A DNA stretch of 17,201 nucleotides from the NCBI GenBank assembly GCA_900546565.1, contig URDC01000035.1, positions 1-17,201 on the forward strand, written 5' to 3'. Below, piece after piece: positions 14,272 to 17,201 of the stretch (positions are counted from its first letter, which is position 1; each line of letters starts with the position of its first letter). The notes below the pieces were generated by a model. That model saw nothing but the letters and a program-made list of their open reading frames with translations. It searched no databases and was not told where the DNA came from. This stretch comes from an uncultured Opitutales bacterium. Its GTDB lineage: Bacteria > Verrucomicrobiota > Verrucomicrobiia > Opitutales > Intestinicryptomonadaceae. The translations under genes and the position numbers were made by a program.

Positions 14272-14471
14272 GCGCGAGGCGCGTGCTAAAAGACACGTTT
14301 GTGAGTTGGTGGGATAGTGCTAACGCACAGACCACCCGAATAAACTGGCTTTTAGCCGTGAGTGCGCCTCCGAGTCGAATCTAAAAACAAAAAAAGGTTT
14401 TCTACGCAGAAAACCTTTCAACATTATAAAAAAATAAATTCGATTCGGAGGCGCACGCCCTCATGCGTTTT
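14267..14471 (+). repeat. Family A structured repeat, complete copy (A3)
   Basis: A 205-bp element of the same plan as A2. Ends AAAACGCGCGAGG and CCTCATGCGTTTT form imperfect terminal inverted repeats. Arm 1: GCTAAAAG/CTTTTAGC (14285-14292 with 14349-14356), extended by GTTT/AAAC and inner stems GGTGG/CCACC and GTGC/GCAC. Arm 2: GCGCCTCCGAGTCGAAT against ATTCGATTCGGAGGCGC (14364-14380 with 14438-14454; 16 of 17 Watson-Crick pairs plus one G-T), enclosing hairpin AAAGGTTTTCT/AGAAAACCTTT (14393-14418). Short blocks such as GCGAGGCGCGTGCTAAAAGA and TTTTAGCCGTGAGTGCGCCT are identical to A2, while paired stem segments differ on both sides together. Confidence 0.85.
14389..14418 (-). terminator. 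Intrinsic terminator inside repeat A3
   Basis: On the minus strand an eleven-pair stem AAAGGTTTTCT/AGAAAACCTTT with loop GCGT continues into more T. It has the same place and direction in the element as the terminator of A2 but an unrelated stem sequence. Here it lies between two divergent genes, so it has no obvious gene to terminate. Confidence 0.6.
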
Positions 14472-14491
14472 AACTTGAAAAAGGAGGGGAG

Positions 14492-14509
14492 ATGTTCAAT
14501 AGTCTGTGA
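14492..14509 (+). CDS. Five-codon leader ORF before serS
   Basis: ATG-TTC-AAT-AGT-CTG-TGA encodes Met-Phe-Asn-Ser-Leu. It is preceded by the strongest Shine-Dalgarno match in the area (AAGGAGGGG, 14481-14489, about 4 bases before the ATG after the GGAGG core). serS itself has no such site. The leader is out of frame with serS. Its stop overlaps an in-frame serS GTG (14506-14508) and is 5 bases before the serS ATG at 14515. Whether it is translated is inference; it contains one serine codon. Confidence 0.5.
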   Translation: MFNSL

Positions 14510-14514
14510 CAATT

Positions 14515-15777
14515 ATGATAGACGTAAAGATTTTGAGGGAAAATCCCGAAATGGTGAAAAAACTTGTCGCGCTCAAAAAGTTTGACTGCGATATCGACGC
14601 GATTGTCGCCTTCGACGGAGAACGCCGAAAGGCGGTTGCCGCATTTGAAGACGCCCGCGCCGCGCAAAACGCCGCAAGCAAGGCCATGGCGGAGTTGCCC
14701 AAGGGCTCGGACGAATTCAAGGCGAAAGTCGCCGAACTCAAAGCCGTCTCGGCAAAGGTAAAGGAATTGCAAACCGCCGCCGACGAAGCCGAGAAAAAGT
14801 GGAAGCAAATGCTGCTTACTATCCCGAATATGCCCGACGCGTCCGTCCCCGTGGGCAAGAGCGACAAGGACAACGTCACTCTCTACACCTGGGGCGATAT
14901 CGACAACATCAAAAACGCAAAACCGCACTGGGACTTGCCGTTCTTCGACGAGCTGCTCGACTTCAAGCGCGGCGTAAAGGTCACGGGCGCGGGATTCCCT
15001 TTCTACACGGGCGATATGGCGCGTTTGGTGCGCTCGCTGCTGGCGTTGTTCCTCGACGAAGCCCGCAACAACGGGTATCGCGAATTTATGTGCCCGATTA
15101 TGGTAAACGCCGCAAGCGCAACGGCGACGGGGCAGCTCCCCGACAAGGAGGGGCAGATGTATCACGATAATCAGGACGACTATTATATGATACCCACCGC
15201 CGAAGTGCCTATCACCAATTTCTATCGCGACGAGACTTTCGAGGAATCGCAGCTGCCGGTCTACGCCTGCGGCTACACGCCGTGTTTCCGCCGCGAAGCG
15301 GGTAGCTGGGGCAAGGACGTGCGCGGGCTCAACCGCCTGCACCAGTTCGACAAGGTCGAGCTTGTCAAATGGGTTCACCCCGACCACGGGTTTGAAGAGC
15401 TCGACAAGCTCCGCAAGGACGCCGAGGGCATTCTGCAAAAGCTGGGTTTGCCATACCGCGTTTTGGCTATCTGCACGGGCGACATCGGTTTCCCGCACGC
15501 GAAGCAATACGACCTTGAAGTTTGGGCGGCGGGGCAGCAAAAGTGGCTCGAAGTTTCAAGCTGCTCGTGTTTCACGGACTTTCAGGCGCGCAGGGCGAAT
15601 ATCCGATTCCGCCCCGCGGACGGCGGCAAGCCGCGCCATGTCTACACGCTAAACGGCTCGGGGCTGGCTATTCCGCGCGTTCTGGCGGCTCTGCTGGAAA
15701 ACAATGTCCGCGACGACGGCAAAGTCGAAGTTCCCGAGGTGTTGCGCAAGTGGTATGGCGCAGAGACTATCGGTTAA
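14515..15777 (+). CDS. serS: Seryl-tRNA synthetase
   Basis: A 420-residue class II synthetase that charges tRNA-Ser (and the selenocysteine tRNA where present). Residues about 5-110 form the long antiparallel coiled-coil arm that reads the tRNA. The catalytic part shows TAEVPITNFYRDE (228-240), motif 2 FRREAGSWGKDVRGLNRLHQFDKVE-type loop from 258, SSCSCFTDFQARRANIRFRP from 348 and motif 3 GSGLAIPRVLAALLEN (381-396). Pro387 replaces the Gly usual in motif 3, a mild variation. I chose the ATG at 14515 because MIDVKILRENPE is the canonical start; a GTG at 14506 would add MTI. Upstream sits the leader ORF and repeat A3. ffh follows after 37 bp in the same direction. Confidence 0.96.
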   Translation: MIDVKILRENPEMVKKLVALKKFDCDIDAIVAFDGERRKAVAAFEDARAAQNAASKAMAELPKGSDEFKAKVAELKAVSAKVKELQTAADEAEKKWKQMLLTIPNMPDASVPVGKSDKDNVTLYTWGDIDNIKNAKPHWDLPFFDELLDFKRGVKVTGAGFPFYTGDMARLVRSLLALFLDEARNNGYREFMCPIMVNAASATATGQLPDKEGQMYHDNQDDYYMIPTAEVPITNFYRDETFEESQLPVYACGYTPCFRREAGSWGKDVRGLNRLHQFDKVELVKWVHPDHGFEELDKLRKDAEGILQKLGLPYRVLAICTGDIGFPHAKQYDLEVWAAGQQKWLEVSSCSCFTDFQARRANIRFRPADGGKPRHVYTLNGSGLAIPRVLAALLENNVRDDGKVEVPEVLRKWYGAETIG

Positions 15778-15814
15778 TTGGCTTTGGAACTAACGCAAAA
15801 TCCGATTCGCGCCA

Positions 15815-17146
15815 ATGTTTGAAAATCTCACAGAAAATCTTTCAAAAGCATTCCGCAACTTGCGCGGCGTGGGCAGACTGTCCGAAGAAAATATGGCGGA
15901 AGCCCTCGCCGAAGTCCGCAAGGCGTTGCTTTCGGCCGATGTGCATTTCAAGGTCGTGCGCGAATTCATCGAGCGCGTAAAGGAAAAATGCGTTGGGCAG
16001 GAGGTGATAAAATCAATCACCCCCGGTCAGCAGATAATAAAAATCATCAACGACGAGCTTGTCGAACTTCTCGGAGGAGGCTCTAATGCGCTTTCGCCCG
16101 TGCGCCCGCTAAAAGTCATGATGGTTGGTCTGCACGGCTCGGGCAAGACGACGACTTCCGCAAAGCTCGCAGTTTGGCTTAAAAAGCAGGGCTACACGCC
16201 CGCGCTTATCGCGTGCGACGTCTACCGCCCCGCCGCCATTGACCAGCTTGAAAATCTCGGAGTTCAGGCGGGTGTGAAAGTTTATTCCGACCGCGCCGAA
16301 AAGAACGTTCCGCGTCTTGCAAAGAAGTTCGAAGCCGCGGCAATAGCCGACGGCGCAAACGCCCTGATTTTCGACACCGCGGGACGTCTTCAAATCGACG
16401 AAGACCTCATTGACGAAATCAAAAAGCTCCGCGCGGAAGTTTCGCCCGCCGAGGTTTTGCTAATTGCGGACTCTGCGCTCGGTCAGGAGGCGGTCAATGT
16501 CGCGAAGGCGTTCAACGAGGCGGTTTCGCTCACGGGTGTTGTGCTCACGAAACTTGACGGCGACGCGCGCGGCGGCGCGGCGGTCTCGATTAAATCCGTT
16601 TCGGGCGCGCCGATAAAATTTGCGGGCGTCGGCGAAAAAATTTCAGACCTCGAAGTTTTCCACGCCGACCGAATGGCTCAGCGTATTTTGGGCATGGGCG
16701 ATGTGGTTTCGCTTGTCGAAAAGGCTCAGGAGAATCTCGACCTCGACCAAGCCGAGAAAATGGCGGAAAAGCTCCGCAAGGCGGAATTCGACTTGGAGGA
16801 CTTTCTTTCGCAGATGAAGCAGATTAAAAAGCTCGGCTCGATGAGCAGTATCATCAAGATGCTCCCCGGGATGAGCGGCATAAATATCGGCGAGCGCGAA
16901 GAAAGAAAAATGCGCCAAACCGAGGCGATTATCCTTTCGATGACGCCGAAAGAACGCCGCAACCCGTCGATACTCAATGCGCGGCGACGGTTGCGCATTG
17001 CAAACGGCTCGGGGACGCAGGTGCGCGATGTCAATGCGCTGCTCAAACAGTTTGAGGGTATGCGCAAGATGATGAAAATGCTCAAAGGCGACAAAGGCAA
17101 GCGGCGAATGATGTCGATGCTATCCCGCCCCAACCGCCCTTTCTAA
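15815..17146 (+). CDS. ffh: Signal recognition particle protein Ffh
   Basis: A 443-residue SRP54 GTPase that binds 4.5S RNA and signal sequences and delivers ribosomes to FtsY. N domain at residues 1-90 (ALAEVRKALLSADVH). G domain: P-loop GLHGSGKTT at 105-113, DVYRPAAIDQL from 135, DTAGR at 187-191, TKLDGDARGG at 245-254. M domain from about 300, methionine-rich, with LGSMSSIIKMLPGMSG near 340-355 and the RNA-binding helix-turn-helix region around NPSILNARRRLRIANGSGT (383-401). The P-loop reads GLHG rather than the common GLQG. Length is typical. No clear Shine-Dalgarno sequence precedes the ATG; it is probably co-transcribed with serS. Its TAA is followed after two bases by repeat A4. Confidence 0.97.
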   Translation: MFENLTENLSKAFRNLRGVGRLSEENMAEALAEVRKALLSADVHFKVVREFIERVKEKCVGQEVIKSITPGQQIIKIINDELVELLGGGSNALSPVRPLKVMMVGLHGSGKTTTSAKLAVWLKKQGYTPALIACDVYRPAAIDQLENLGVQAGVKVYSDRAEKNVPRLAKKFEAAAIADGANALIFDTAGRLQIDEDLIDEIKKLRAEVSPAEVLLIADSALGQEAVNVAKAFNEAVSLTGVVLTKLDGDARGGAAVSIKSVSGAPIKFAGVGEKISDLEVFHADRMAQRILGMGDVVSLVEKAQENLDLDQAEKMAEKLRKAEFDLEDFLSQMKQIKKLGSMSSIIKMLPGMSGINIGEREERKMRQTEAIILSMTPKERRNPSILNARRRLRIANGSGTQVRDVNALLKQFEGMRKMMKMLKGDKGKRRMMSMLSRPNRPF

Positions 17147-17148
17147 AA

Positions 17149-17201
17149 AAAACGGGCGAGGGCGTGCGCCTTCGTTGCGAATATTTTTATTATTTACGGA
17201 A
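17149..17201 (-). repeat. Family A structured repeat, right end only (A4)
   Basis: Starts AAAACGGGCGAGGGCGT three bases after the ffh stop and matches the reverse complement of the right end of A2 (9746 to 9694) at 51 of 53 positions. The copy runs out of the window before its central hairpin. By analogy with A2 next to nrdG, that hairpin should act as the ffh terminator just beyond the window edge. Confidence 0.8.

Noticed and set aside
9545..14471. Integron attC sites or a CRISPR-like array as an explanation for the repeats
   Set aside because: No attC core sites of the GTTRRRY/RYYYAAC type in the right places, no integrase, and the repeats flank core genes. Copies are kilobases apart without regular spacers, so not CRISPR.
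14470..15540. A 356-codon minus-strand frame opposite serS
   Set aside because: It lies entirely antisense to a complete SerRS with all motifs and has no motif of its own.

Overview
This 17.2 kb window looks like chromosomal DNA of an anaerobic or facultatively anaerobic Gram-negative bacterium. The assignment to Verrucomicrobiota (Opitutae-like) is tentative. It rests on gene style (a gspD/gspE/gspF cluster with an odd GspC-like protein, several lipoproteins, a class III ribonucleotide reductase, and generally weak or absent Shine-Dalgarno sites), not on a marker gene. There are no rRNA or tRNA genes, no transposase and no CRISPR array.

Layout. (1) 1-325 is a repeat-rich gap. (2) 318-2931 holds a minus-strand series: a small lipoprotein, coaX (pantothenate kinase), an exported TPR protein coupled to coaX by an ATGA overlap, and a small helix-hairpin-helix protein. 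(3) 3248-9153 is a plus-strand type II secretion operon: secretin gspD, a GspC/PilP-like periplasmic protein, ATPase gspE and inner-membrane gspF. Pseudopilin genes are absent. (4) 9154-9744 is a second repeat-rich gap between convergent genes. (5) 9745-12658 is the minus-strand nrdD-nrdG operon for oxygen-independent dNTP synthesis. (6) 12659-13236 has no gene I can support. (7) 13237-14097 is a minus-strand lipoprotein of the sugar phosphate isomerase/epimerase fold. (8) 14098-14491 is a third repeat-rich gap. (9) 14492-17146 carries a five-codon leader ORF, serS and ffh on the plus strand. (10) The last 55 bases are the start of another repeat copy directly after the ffh stop.

The most interesting content is the gaps rather than the genes. 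Three interspersed repeat families recur at gene borders. Family A is a composite element of about 205 bp with terminal inverted repeats, two nested stem-loop arms and an internal intrinsic terminator. Its stems change sequence between copies while keeping their pairing. Families B and D are smaller REP-like hairpins with the same covarying behaviour. Several copies begin at, or supply, the stop codon of the adjacent gene. Together they look like non-autonomous, structure-selected mobile or regulatory elements, at least one of which acts as a portable 3'-end terminator. I do not recognise them as a named family.
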